A stretch of 64,000 nt of DNA from Pithys albifrons albifrons (taxonomy: Eukaryota > Chordata > Aves > Passeriformes > Thamnophilidae), in the NCBI RefSeq assembly GCF_047495875.1, contig NC_092464.1, positions 3,754,737 to 3,818,736 of the forward strand. Reading direction: 5' to 3'. The notes under the pieces were generated by a model. The model was not told the DNA's origin. It saw nothing but the letters and a program-made list of their open reading frames with translations, and made no database searches. Positions 47,737-59,289 of the stretch are shown in pieces. Position 1 is the stretch's first letter. Each line of letters opens with the position of its first letter. Both the position numbers and the translations under genes were made by a program.

Positions 47737-49368
47737 AGGGGCAGACACAGACAGTGAAGGGGCTGGAGGAGCTTTTGCACTGGAATGCAGACAACACTCA
47801 GGAGGGACAATACAAAGATGTTTTTAGAACACCCAGTACTTACCACTACAGAAAACTGTAAGAGCTGGAAAAGTAAATACTCACAGAGACTTTTTTTTCC
47901 CCATAGCAGGAAGCAAAGGATTGCTCTGAGCTCAATCCCTGCTCTTAACACATAATTCCCAAACATTTCTGGTGTCATTAAGAGTTGCAATGAAAGGATG
48001 TTTCTTCTTAAATAGCCCAGCATGGAATTTCAGTCTGAGAAAAAATAAACCAAACCAACAAAAAAAACATTCAAGCAATAAAACAGGTACAAGAGAATAC
48101 TAAAAGAATAGACACATTGCATGACTAAAGTCCCAGATATGGAAGGGTTTGTAGGCATTTGGTGAGTCACTGTTTAGTGGTGTATATTTATATCTGTTTC
48201 TGACCAACAGATTTTTTTTCAGGCTTCTCAATAATGAAGTCCAGGAAATTTTACATGCTGGTTTTGAAAGGAAGACCAAACCCAAAAGATCATCAAACCA
48301 TTCAGTGGTGTTGACTGCCTTGTCTCCCTGAATTTTCCCCTTTATTTCAAGAATTCCAAACTTGAAATGGAGGAAGAAAAGGTAGGAACTATGGACACTT
48401 TATTCTCCCTGCAGAGAACATTTCCCATCAAATCCCTTTATCCCCATCCTGACACACAAGGCCCAATCTGCTCTTGGTGCTCTTGGTGTCCAGCTGTTCC
48501 ACATCTTGTTTTCCATGTAAAAATTGTCAGCAGATCTGATACATCCACAAAGGTGATCTGATCTCCATTTTAAAATTGTAACTGCAAAAGGCTGGGGTGG
48601 GATTTGGTTGCCTGAACCATCCTCTGATGCCATGTTGAGGTTCCACTGGTGTTCTGTGGGTTCCACACCAAGTCTGGGAGCTGGTCCAGGAGTGTGTTGG
48701 GATCACAGGAGGCACTAGACAGGAATGTTTAGACAACTGAATCCTGTCCTTTTGTGGGGTGGATTGGAGCTCCTCAGTGAAGACCTGGAAGTTCAGGGTT
48801 CTACATGGAACTCCTGCAGGATGGCCAGAAAAGCAGAAGGAAGGTGAGCAGATCCATAGATGAGGATAATGATCATTTATTAGGGACAGCAAAAGCTGCA
48901 CACACAGGTAGAGCTAAAAGAGGCTTTTCTTTCCCCCACTAATTCCTATTTTTGGGCAGATTCCAAACTCTTCCTGGGGATCAGGGCCTCTGCAACACTC
49001 ACTTGAGACACTGAGTGCCACATCCACCAACATCCCTGTTTCTTCTCCTTTCCCCAAGTTTTCTTGCAGAACACAACACCATAAAATGTGTGGGTGACAG
49101 AGGAGGACAGAGAATATAGTTGGAAAAGAAATGCAGTGGAAAGTGCAGAAATTAGGGGAAAAAAGGAAAGCACCCAAATGCAGAAATGCTGTGGAGACAG
49201 GTCCTTGTGTTCTGAGGCATTAACCTAATTTGGGTAGAGTCATACTGGCAATTTTTGATATAGTTTTAATGGGAGTAATTGTGCTACCAACCAGACCATG
49301 CTGAGGGGAGTGAGAAGGCAGAGCTGCCACTCTGTCCTTACACAGAACACTTGGCCCATTCAGCTCCA
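47737..49368. other. Non-coding interval, no supported gene
   Basis: Frames below 130 codons, unrecognised, and no repeat family seen. Confidence 0.5.
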
Positions 49369-49430
49369 GGGGGTTGCACCAAATGATGTCCAGAGGTCCC
49401 TTTCAGCCCAGATTATTCTATGATTCCAAT
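49369..49430 (+). mobile_element. CR1: CR1 LINE terminal 3' UTR remnant (about 60 bp)
   Basis: 'gggttgcaccaaatgatgtc', 'cagaggtccctttcagccca', then 'attattctatgattc' matches the extreme 3' end of a CR1 subfamily whose UTR reads 'gatgacctccagaggtccct'. It is very short, but the tail and spacing fit. Confidence 0.7.
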
Positions 49431-50767
49431 TACCCTCCAAGGCAAGCCAGTCTGCATTTAAAGCAGAGGCTTATCCCTTGAGAAGAGGTGGCTCCCAGGC
49501 AAGATTTGTCTCCATGTGACACTGGTGAAGAGGATTCCTGGAAAGCAGGGAATGTAGCTGGATTTTCCACCCAAGATTCCCATTCTGCTGATCTCCATTA
49601 AGCTTCACCTGGACAACCAAGTTCTGCAAATGCTGATCTGGTGAGAGTTGTTCTGTTTAAGGGCATTGAACCTGAAGTGCTTGATAAGCTGAGGAAGGAG
49701 CATCCAGTGAATCCAGCTGGGATGTCCCTTGTGCCAGGGAGATGAGGCTGTTTGGGCAGCTGTTTCCAGTTGGCAGCACCAAAGTGTGTCTCTCTCCACG
49801 TTCCTCCCTGTTTGGGTGTAGCTCTTGGTTCCCACCAACCACCATTCCACATGTCCCATCCTAAACTTGTCCATATCGTAATTCCTGAGTTCCAGCTTGA
49901 CCTTTTCTCCTTATTTCCTCTTCCTTTCCCTGATTAAGGAGCAGCTCCTCACCTTGGCACACCTTGTCCCTTGGCCATGAGCCCATCCTGCTGGTGAGCA
50001 CTGCCCAGGGATCCTCAGGAGCTCACAACTTCCTTGTCTCTTTGAGACAATAATGCCATTAAAATCCACCAGCAGATTTATTCCTTTCCATTACCATTAT
50101 TAGGCAATTATTCTCTGCAATTATTTTCTGCTCTGCTATATTTTCCTGCAGATTTACCATATTTGTGCCTGGCTGAATCACTGACAGCAACTTAAATAGT
50201 TTATAAGGAAAAGCTCATTAATTCCTTTAGGAAGTGCTTTCTTTTCACCATTAGTTTGCTAAATACTTTAGAAAATCCTGTCTGCAAAGCTCTTCTGAGG
50301 TGTGGTTGAGATTCAACGAGTTCCAATAATGTATCTTCCTATAAAAATCTTACAAACATGAGACCCAGCTCATTAACATTCAACCTAAACCTCTAATTCC
50401 AGTAAAAAATCTGACTTCTCAGCCAGTTATGATTCTCTTTCTGTATTTGATGGGCTGAAGGGTAATTAATATGGGGTGGGAGAAGCTTTATTTAGATACA
50501 ATCTGAATTCTGAACCCTCTCCAAATATTCAGATGCCTATTTCTGGTAATTCCATTACTTACTGAAAGCTTTGTAAAGTCATCTTTTAGAACACCTTGGG
50601 GAAGCATCACCCCAAAGTACCAGCTGGGATTGACTTCTACATTTAATAACCAGATTTCTACAGTTCCAACTCAGCAATCCCAACCTCAGCCTTGGGTCAC
50701 ATTCAGAAAAATCTTCATTTTTCATTTGATAACCACAAAGACTCCAGGCTTAAAATCAATAAAAAGT
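49431..50767. other. Non-coding interval, no supported gene
   Basis: No gene or repeat recognised. The 50080-50580 part is AT-rich. Confidence 0.5.
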
Positions 50768-50797
50768 ATGATGATGATGATGATGATGATGATGATA

Positions 50798-50873
<76 letters not shown>
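50768..50873. repeat. Compound trinucleotide microsatellite (ATG)n-(AAT)n
   Basis: Ten or so ATG/GAT units at 50768-50797 switch through 'ataatata' into about 24 uninterrupted AAT units up to 50873. Translations give Asp, Ile or Ser strings and are artefacts. The purity and length suggest a polymorphic locus. Confidence 0.97.
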
Positions 50874-50879
<6 letters not shown>

Positions 50880-53511
50880 TGTCAAATAGCAGTGAGTTAA
50901 TTGTTTAAGAGGCATTTGGACAATGTCCTTAATAACATACTTTAATTTTTGGTCAGTCCTGAATTGGTCAGGCAGTTGAAATAGATGATCACTATAGATA
51001 AATTCAAACTGAAATATTCCTATCCTATTCTTTATATCCCATCCTTAATCTTACTCCTTCCTGGTTGGCACTGACCTCTGGCAATATAAGCTATAAAATA
51101 AAGGTGGGTGTTTCCTGACCTAACACATGTGTGTGTGTAACATGAGAGGTGGGACATGGGGTACAAATTCAAGTCCTGCCATAAAGTCAAGTTTTGGTCA
51201 CTAATATGATGTAATGGCATATCTACTCTGTCCTAAAAATAGGCAGAAATTGGCAGCCACTGTTTATCCTTTCAGCCAGTCTGGTGCTCTCCAGAAAGTG
51301 CTACTATTGCCTAATATATTTTTTTTTTAATGTAGAGCACCATTTACAGCAGGACATGCAAAAATCCCCCGTGATGTCTGCACTGATGGTTAAAGGAAAG
51401 AAAATAAATTTAGTTATTTGATTAAATGATTCAAAAGCCTGGTTAGATAAAGCAGTGAACTTGTGGGCCACAAATTCAATGGAGTTGTCATTTGCCCCCA
51501 CTTTCCACTGTCTTCTGAAAAACTAAATGATAGATGTGCTCAATTGGATATTTTTTTGTGCTTTTTTCCCTCTCATATCTCAATATAAGGTTTGGAGTCC
51601 TCGTAATGGCACAAAACTCTGATGGGAGTTTCACTGAGTGGGGAATAAAAGAGAAACATGGGAATGAAGGGAATGCCTTTCCCAAGATGATGAAACAGAC
51701 CCTTCTGTGCATGAGCAATGGGCTCAGACTTCTCTATTTGTATCCTTTCAGAGAGCCAAACATCCCAGTTAAAGTGCAGTGTGCCTTGGGGGGATGCAGG
51801 AGAGACGTGGAAATGGAAAAGGAAGGGATGAAGGTGATGGAAACAAGATTAGTGGTGCCATGGAGGTCCTTCCAACAACCCACACAGCTCATTCTGCAGG
51901 AGGAATAAGCATGTTTTTGGTCAGAGCTCTTAGAGAGAAGATAAATAAGTGGTGGAAACCTGTTCAAAGGATGAGCCACTCTCCTGTCATCACACACAAG
52001 CCCTTTCATAACCTGGCCAAGCTTCATTCTCAAAGCAGTTTGCACTTCTCCCTGAAACTTTGCTGCTTTAATCCACGTGCTGTCCCTGAACTTTTCAGCA
52101 CTTCCAGATGCTTGAGATTAGTTTGCCCTTTACTAAATGACAGACAGAAAGCAGAAAGCCAGTACAGTTGATTCTCTTTGGAAGAACAGAAGCTCTGAAG
52201 CAGCAATCTCAATGAGTGTTGTAGTGGTTACTCACAGTCTGGAGGAGTGGCCGTCCTTTACTTCAAGAGGTCGAGAGGGTTGCATTGAAATCCATTTTAT
52301 CCCCTAAGGATGTAGATGTGTGGGAGGGGTTTCTCTCCCTTTGTGAGGATGCACTGCTTCAGTGGCACAGCTTTCTTTCTGTCGGGGTCATTTTTCTAAT
52401 GAAGAGGGAACAAACTGCATGTTCTAGTTTGGACTTTCCCATGCGGAGTGCGTTGACTCAGGTGTGCTCTGATGTCAGACCCCACCCAAATCACTCCCCC
52501 ATTTCACCTTGCTGATGTATCCCACGGTTCATCGTGCTGAACTTCATTTCTTGGGACTGTGAGCTTTTAAAATGAAGTGTTTCTCAATAGCCCCTCAGCA
52601 TTTGCATTGTATGAACAGTGTGAGTGCCTCATAAATCATGGCCATTCCTTTCTCACTGCAGTGCGTGTGTCACATGAGAAGTGAAGGTTAAACTTGCCTT
52701 TCTTGAGCACTGAGCACACAAGTGAGACAACAAACAGAAAAAGGAATGTAACAACAACCTTCAGCTGCTTTCAGTGTAAAACCATCCAGCTAAAACTCAG
52801 AGGATGCAAAGGAACTGACTTGGGTGTGTTACAGCTCAGTCTTTATGAAAAGATTATTTTTGAAGCAAAGGGAAGGAGGTTTTCAGACCTCTAATCTGTG
52901 GAGCACGTCCAGGCATCAGAAAATGTAGAGCCTACAAAGAGGAGACACAGGAGCAGGTCTAGAAGTAACACTGCAGCTAGTCCCACTGCCCCAAAGGCAG
53001 CACTGAACACCCCAGCATCCTTCTGGGTGGGAATTCATGGCCTGCAGAACGTGTCCCTTAAGCCTCACCCTGTTTTCTGTGTGATAAAACAATCCCAGCC
53101 TTATCCCCCTTGTAATCTTCAGGAATAAAATGCTCCCAGGGCTCTGCCAGTCTGAATGTGATCTGATTTTCTAGTTGAATATACAAGAATATACAGAAAA
53201 CATTTCCAGTTGGCCCAGTTGGCCCTCAGTATATCACAGGTCCATCTTCATTTCCACTTTCTAAGTGCTGTGGGCTGTGCTGTCATTTCAAAATTTCCTT
53301 CTCTCTTTCTCTGAATAAAACCCAGTGAGTCCAAAAGTATGTTATATGAGGCTGGTTGGAGTCTTCCCTAAGCATTTGTGAAGAGTTTGCTTCCTGTTAG
53401 ATCTCATTTATGGCTAAACCTATTTATCACAGCTGAGCTTTGCCATTGTCTTGTATTTCCCTGGTGATTCTGGTCAGGGCACAAGGAGAAAAAAGAAAAA
53501 AATATACTGGA
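50874..53511. other. Non-coding interval, no supported gene
   Basis: Frames up to 130 codons (51779-52171, plus), unrecognised. No repeat family seen. A small T run lies at about 51321-51329. Confidence 0.5.
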
Positions 53512-53801
53512 GTTATAGAATGGTTTGTGTTGGAAAGAGCCTTAAAAATCATCCAGTTCCAACCCCCTGCCATGGACAGGGACACCTTCCACCAGCCCAG
53601 GTTGTTCCAAGTCCTGTCTGACCTGGCCTTGGACACTTCCAGGGATGGGGCAGCCACAGCTTCTCTGCCCAACCTGTGCCAGGGCATCCCCAGCCTCAGA
53701 GGAGAATTTATTTTTAATATCTAATCCAACCCTGCCCTCTCAGTTTATAGCCCTTCCTCCTTGTCCCACTCACACTCTACAAGAACTCCCTCTGTCCCCA
53801 A
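53512..53801 (-). mobile_element. CR1: CR1 LINE, older subfamily, about 290 bp
   Basis: Contains 'gttatagaatggtttgtgtt', 'aaatcatccagttccaaccc', 'ccatggacagggacaccttc', 'gacctggccttggacacttc' and 'gtttatagcccttcctcctt', i.e. the 3' UTR and end of ORF2 in reverse. It ends near 'aagaactccctctgtcccca'. Confidence 0.95.
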
Positions 53802-55911
53802 GTGTTATCCAGAGGGTTAGGATTAAAACCAGCTAAAAGTGCTTTCCTTCAAGCTCCATTTCTCTGTCTTGCTGCTGATTATTTGGACTTAGCTAAGCTT
53901 GGTAAATGTTGGGATGTGGGCAAACACAGCCAAGGGAGAAATGTGTTGCCTTATTGCCTTTCTGTGGCATTTGGAGGAAAGCTGGTCCCAGCCCAGGAAG
54001 AAACTGCTCTTCAGGGTCAGTAGCAGAACTGAGTATATAACTGAGATGTGATCCCTTGTATAACACCTGAATCAATAATAATCAATAATGATATAATAAA
54101 CAGCCTGAGGATGGGAGCCTGGGGAGCCTGTGGCCACATTTCCACAGCAGATCCCTGGGCAGAGGACAGGATGATCTCCACGCTCTGGTAGCCTCAAACC
54201 ACAGGACCACACTTGCCCCTGGGACCACACCAGCCACCTCCAATCAAAAAGCTGTTTGTTTCAAGTGGAGATACACAAACCTGCTGATCCAGCACCCTGA
54301 AGAAGGGCTGGAGAACAACTGAGTTCCAAGAAACCAAGTGTGTAACAGAAGGATGTTCTGTAACTGTACAATTGGTCTGTGTTACCATATCTATCTTCTT
54401 GTTGTTCACCCCTGTTTTATGAGCAACTGTGACTTTATTCCTCCCTCTGTGCTGCAGACACAGCTTCAATCTGTACACAAAGGACTACAGATTGGTCTCT
54501 TCTGGATGTATTTGGTAGTGCTGGTTGCTCTGTCCTGAAAAGTTTTTGCAGAGCACAAGTGAATCTGAGAAGGACACAACTAACAGCCACTGTTTCATTC
54601 TTTTGGTGTCTGAGAGACTTCAGTGTCAGACATGGGTGGTTCTGCAGCAGCTGAACTCAGAACGTGGAGCACTCTTTAGAATATTCACCATCCTCATTTA
54701 GGTGTGATTGTGGTGACATGAGTTTCCAAGGTTAAGTATTTCACAAGTTTCCTGAAAGATTTGAACAGTTACATGGTGTTAGGAGTGAGAGAAAAATGAC
54801 ATTAATTGCAGAAGTTTCCTGCTTTAGACCTTAAAACTGTTCACAATGAGCAGACATGAGGGTGAAATCTCACTTTGGAATAAATTACAGCCACAGAGTG
54901 ACCTTTCCTAACATCTCTCCTTAACAACTGGCTAAGGTTGATTTGTCAGTGATGTAAATGCTTGATACTCTCTGGAAAGTGGTATGACCTTGTTCTCCTC
55001 CACGAAGAATTAAAATGCTGAGATGAGAAAGCAGAGTAGGGTTAAGAATGAATAAAAAAAAAGAAGAGAAAACCAGCCAAACCCTTTTAGCATAAGTGAT
55101 TTGATTTTCCTTTACATTGGCACAGCTTCTGCTTGAAGAAGGATGAGACTGGCACATGCACTGGAGATGTGTGTCCCTGGAGGAGCCATTCATTATACTC
55201 TGAATGAAAACCTGCTTAATGCTAACGAGATTCCAGCCCTTTATTTATTCCCAACACACACACTCGGGGTTTAGACTTAAAGGCCTGTGATGATTTTATT
55301 TGTGGACAATTTTGCCTGATGCTGGTTGTCTTTGACAGCGTTTGCTTTGATTGAGTTTATTCCCCTCGACATGATTGCACACATGACACGTGCACTGGGT
55401 GAAACCACCCCACTAATGCCATCAGCCCTAAATCTTGTTGTCCTGATGTGATGCAAAATCCCTGTTCCAGCTCCCAGCCAGATAAATCCCAGCCATATAA
55501 TCCATCAGTCACTGAGCAGTCACACTGGTGGCTTCACTGCTGTAGTCAGTGAGAAAGGAAGCAAACACTGTCACCAAGCATGACTGAGGCAACCCTGCAC
55601 CTCAAATGAGGTTCTGGGCAAGGCTCTTCTCCAAAACCTGGAACAACTGGATTGGTCTCCATTCATTCAGTCCAGATTAGCATCTGTGCATGGAGCCTTT
55701 GGATCCACATGAGAATGTTGCTCCACTTGAAAGAGCAGATTAGAAAGCGCTTCTGGCTTTTCTATTCCATGTTTACTGTCTAATAGTCTTTCTAAAGAAA
55801 AACATCACCTATGAGGGTTGGTTTCTTGTAGCCTCGTTATGCTGAAGGAAATCTGCAATGATATGGGACTTCTCCTGGTCCTGGATTATCAGTCCATTAA
55901 CCTTGGAGAAG
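53802..55911. other. Non-coding interval, no supported gene
   Basis: Short frames, no recognised exon, and no clear repeat on either strand. Confidence 0.5.
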
Positions 55912-56199
55912 TGTGTGCTCTCTGCCAACCCCGACCATGTGGTCTCTGAGAGCCCCCAGAAAGGACACACAAGGACCACCGGCGAAGGCAGGAACAAAGA
56001 GAAAGTTTAATCAGGGGTACAGGTTTATATGGACTTTGGAGGGATACAAATGCACCAATAAGGGACAAGAGGGAGTCTGGATTTGTGCCAATAAGAGTAA
56101 GAGGATTTACATTCAATGGGAGGGGGTGACAGGAAATATGAGGTCACTGTCCTTCTCCCAGCCCCCTGGCCTGGCAGGGGGTTCTGGGAAGAAGAAGCA
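55912..56199 (-). mobile_element. Short endogenous retrovirus LTR (about 288 bp, compact layout)
   Basis: Read on the minus strand it runs from about 'TGCTTCTTCTTCCCAGAACC' to 'GCAGAGAGCACACA'. It has two ATTGG (inverted CCAAT) boxes, a TATA-like ATATAAA (plus positions 56024-56030) and an ATTAAA polyadenylation signal only 12 nt further on (56006-56011). Next come a short GT-rich stretch and a U5-like 'CTCTCAGAGACCACATGG'. A polyadenylation signal sitting between the TATA box and the cap site, with a very short R, is the arrangement known from alpharetrovirus-type LTRs. No internal genes are seen. Outer edges are approximate and I found no convincing target-site duplication. Confidence 0.65.
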
Positions 56200-56455
56200 G
56201 TGACTATGCACTTTTTACATTTAGTACATTTAAACCACATTAAAAACATCAGTTGTTAAAGCATTCTCAGTGGCTGGCTTATTTTCTTCATCAGCCCATT
56301 TCTGACATGACATCCTCCAAGCCACATCCACCAAATTCAGTCTTCTGCTAACACAGCACCGCAGACTGCCAGGGTTCAGCTGCTGACTTTTTAGGGACAC
56401 CACCATCTGTAAATGAAGTTCCATGGAGACCTGAGGAGGCAGTGAACACTTAAAA

Positions 56456-56552
56456 TATCATAGAACTCTTGAGGTTGGAAAAGACCTCCAAGATCATCAA
56501 GTTCAGCCTTTGAGTGAATATCACCATGCCCACTAAACCACGACTAAACTTT
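56456..56552 (-). mobile_element. CR1: CR1 LINE 3'-end remnant, distinct subfamily
   Basis: 'atcatagaactcttgaggtt', 'ggaaaagacctccaagatca' and 'tcaagttcagcctttgagtg' precede 'ccactaaaccacgactaaac'. The CCACTAAACCA block belongs to a CR1 3' UTR type not seen elsewhere in the window. The match fades after about 56550. Confidence 0.8.
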
Positions 56553-57741
56553 GTCATTCTCATCCATTCCCACCATTCCTCACAACCCTGAGGACAAAGT
56601 TTGGCTCCAGGTCCCTAAGCTGAGCCTGTTGAATTCCTCTTGAAGATGCTTATTGGTGTTTTTTCCTCCAAGAAATCCTATTATCAGGAAGACTCAGACT
56701 CAGAGTCATACAAAGGGCCACAGAGCTCCTGTGTGTGTGAGGGTTTGAGCTCAGCAACATAAATGTACTTTCTTCATCTGAGAGTTCTCTCAGGTCTGGA
56801 TTGACTGATGTGCTTCACTCAATTCTCACCTGGAGGAAGCTCCAATTTGGCCATGGAGTGTGTAATTTCTTTCTTCTTAAAGCGAAGCAAATGCTTTGAA
56901 ATCTCTTTTACTGTGATCTAAATCTTTGCTTGCTGGAGCTGCTCCAAATTAACCAGTGTGCAAGAGTTTTGTTTCCTACCCACCAAATCCCTAAGAGGAC
57001 AAGGTGTTAGACCCTCAGTAGTATTTTCTCAGGTTCCAAGCTCACTTTTCAGGAATAATTCCTGTTCCTGAGACGTGTGCTGAGCTCCCAGACAACACTG
57101 TCAGTGCCTGAAGATCCCAATGGATCCCTCAGTATTTCTGCTGGGTCCTGTTGCAGATATGTGGCCTTTTCAGGCTCAGACTGAAGTGTGGCACCACTGG
57201 AACATCCTGATTCAGGCAGTTTTGTTTATTAGCTGGGCAATGGCTGAATGAAAGGCAGAAATGAAAGATATGGAGGCCTTCCTGCCTTTTTTGCTCCTTG
57301 AGCTGTTCTCTTGCATAGCTGATAGATTATGTGTCAAATAACGACAAAAATAATCTATTTATGAAGGAAATCACAAAAATCCAGTTCTTCTCATTTCATG
57401 CAAGCTTGGATTCCCTGCCCAAGGAGCACAGAGAAGCAAAGAAGGCAAAAGTCTGGAGTGAAAAAAAAAAGTCTTGAGCTTCTCAGGGCACAGTGGTTAC
57501 CTCTGGGCACATCCTTTACCCCTAGAGCAACAAAATATCCTTAGCCATGCCCTGATGGTTCCTTTGGTGTATTTGATCCTTATTTCAACCACATGAAATG
57601 AAACAGGTCTTGTTTGATCCCCTCCACCCACCTCCCTCACTTCTCCATCCCCTGAAGGTGACAAGAAGCTCCTGACATTGTTACAGACCTAAAATGAAAG
57701 ACCAAAGTGTGCAGTGAACAGAGAGAGACCAGAATAGGAGA
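56553..57741. other. Non-coding interval, no supported gene
   Basis: No recognisable gene or repeat. A short A run (57460-57469) is the only feature. Confidence 0.5.
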
Positions 57742-57858
57742 GATTGGATGGGGTTTGGAGCAACCTGGTCTAGTGGAAGGTGTCCCTGACTATGGCAGGA
57801 GGTTGGAACAAGATGATTTTTAAGGTCTTTTCAAACCTAAACCATCTCTGATTGTAAG
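57742..57858 (+). mobile_element. CR1: CR1 LINE 3'-end remnant
   Basis: 'gattggatggggtttggagc', 'aacctggtctagtggaaggt', 'gtccctgactatggcaggag', 'gttggaacaagatgattttt', then 'aaaccatctctgattgtaag': the end of ORF2 plus 3' UTR with a decayed tail. About 117 bp. Confidence 0.92.
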
Positions 57859-58561
57859 ATCTGGGTCATTTGTAGAGCTGTGGCCATCTTTGGGACAGTG
57901 ATCTGAGGAGAAAACAGAAGGAATCGTTCCCCAGATGGCCACGGTCCTACATCACTCACCCCACTGAAATTCCCAAGACACTTCTCCCTGAGTTGCTGCC
58001 TGTTTTACTGAGATCCCCTATAAATGGTTCTTTCTCCTCCTCTGGATTAAAATGAGTTCCATACCAGCCAGGTTTCATTACTTTGTTTATCCTTCCAAAA
58101 TAGTTGTGCATCTCAAACCCACAAAACATGTCTGATTTTGTTTGCAGATGATTTTTACCTCCCATGAAATAACTCAGAGAACATTCAGTTTGATTGCTCT
58201 CATTTATTTGCCTATTAGTCTGTTTGTAGCTGTAATAAGAAAGCAAATGATTCCACTGTATATTTTATTTATGTGATTTGTCTCAATAGTAAACTGCAGA
58301 GCCTGATTCAAATGCTACAAATTATGGAGTTGTGGCATCCAAAGTCCTAATTGGAAGCTTTATATTTGCAAGCTGAAGAGCTTGCAGGGAGTCAGATGAA
58401 GAAACTAAACTTCCTTCTCCTCCTCTCACTGCATTCAAAGTTTGGGGTTGCTCAGATCCAGGAGAAGGACCTTTATCCACCCTTTATCCAAAGTAACACC
58501 ATATCAACCCCAAGGCACTTATGATGCATCAAAAATGGAGAAATGGAGAGAAGAATGGAAG
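57859..58561. other. Non-coding spacer
   Basis: No gene or repeat recognised. Confidence 0.5.
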
Positions 58562-58976
58562 GGATGAAACACTTCTCCCTTGAGCAAAGGCTGGGAGAGT
58601 TGGGATTGTTCAGCCTGGAGAAGAGAAGGCCTTGGAGCCCCTTTCAGTGCCTGAAGGATCTTCAAGAGAGCTGGAGAAGGACTTTGGACATGGCATGGAC
58701 AAGGAGTGATGGTTTCAAACTGAAGGAGGTCTGATTTAGACAAGGTATAAGGCAGAATTTTCTTCCTCTGAAGGTGGTGAAAGACTGGAACTTGTTGACC
58801 AGGCAAGTTTTGGATGCCCCATCCCTGGAAACACTGAAGGTCATGTTGGATGAGAGCTCTGGGCAAGCTGATGTAGTTGAAGATGTCCCTGCTCATGGCA
58901 GGGAAGTTGGACTGGGTGACCTTTAAACATCCCTTCCAACCCAAACTATTCTATAATTCACTGATTCTGGGATTCT
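58562..58976 (+). mobile_element. CR1: CR1 LINE, older subfamily, about 415 bp
   Basis: 'gagcaaaggctgggagagtt', 'ggattgttcagcctggagaa', 'cttcctctgaaggtggtgaa', 'gatgccccatccctggaaac', then 'gaccttt', 'cccttccaacccaaactatt' and the tail 'ctataattcactgattctgg'. The ORF2 end carries stops and is older than the neighbouring 59.3 kb copy. Confidence 0.93.
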
Positions 58977-59289
58977 AAACAAACCAAATTCTTTCTGTTG
59001 TTCACTGGAGTTTTTAAGTGCCTCATTTTGCTGACTCCATTGGGGTGGTGCCACCTCATAATTCATTGGTTTGTGACCCACCCTGGCACAGGATCTCAAA
59101 TGAGACCAGTGGCAAAGCACCTCCAGCTTAAAAATCCTCTGGTTCAATATCCAGGAACTTGTCCTGTACTACAGTCTTTGATGCAGCATCACTTGCAGGA
59201 TCTCTCCTTGGAGGTTTCCAGCCCAGCTAGGAAAGTGTAAGCACATTTCCCCTTTTATTGTGATTAATGAGGTGGAGCAGCTTTTGCAA
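58977..59289. other. Non-coding spacer
   Basis: About 310 bp of unrecognised sequence between two CR1 copies in opposite orientations. Confidence 0.5.

Noticed and set aside
50692..50915. Frames with Asp and Ile or Ser strings
   Set aside because: Translation of the (ATG)n/(AAT)n microsatellite.
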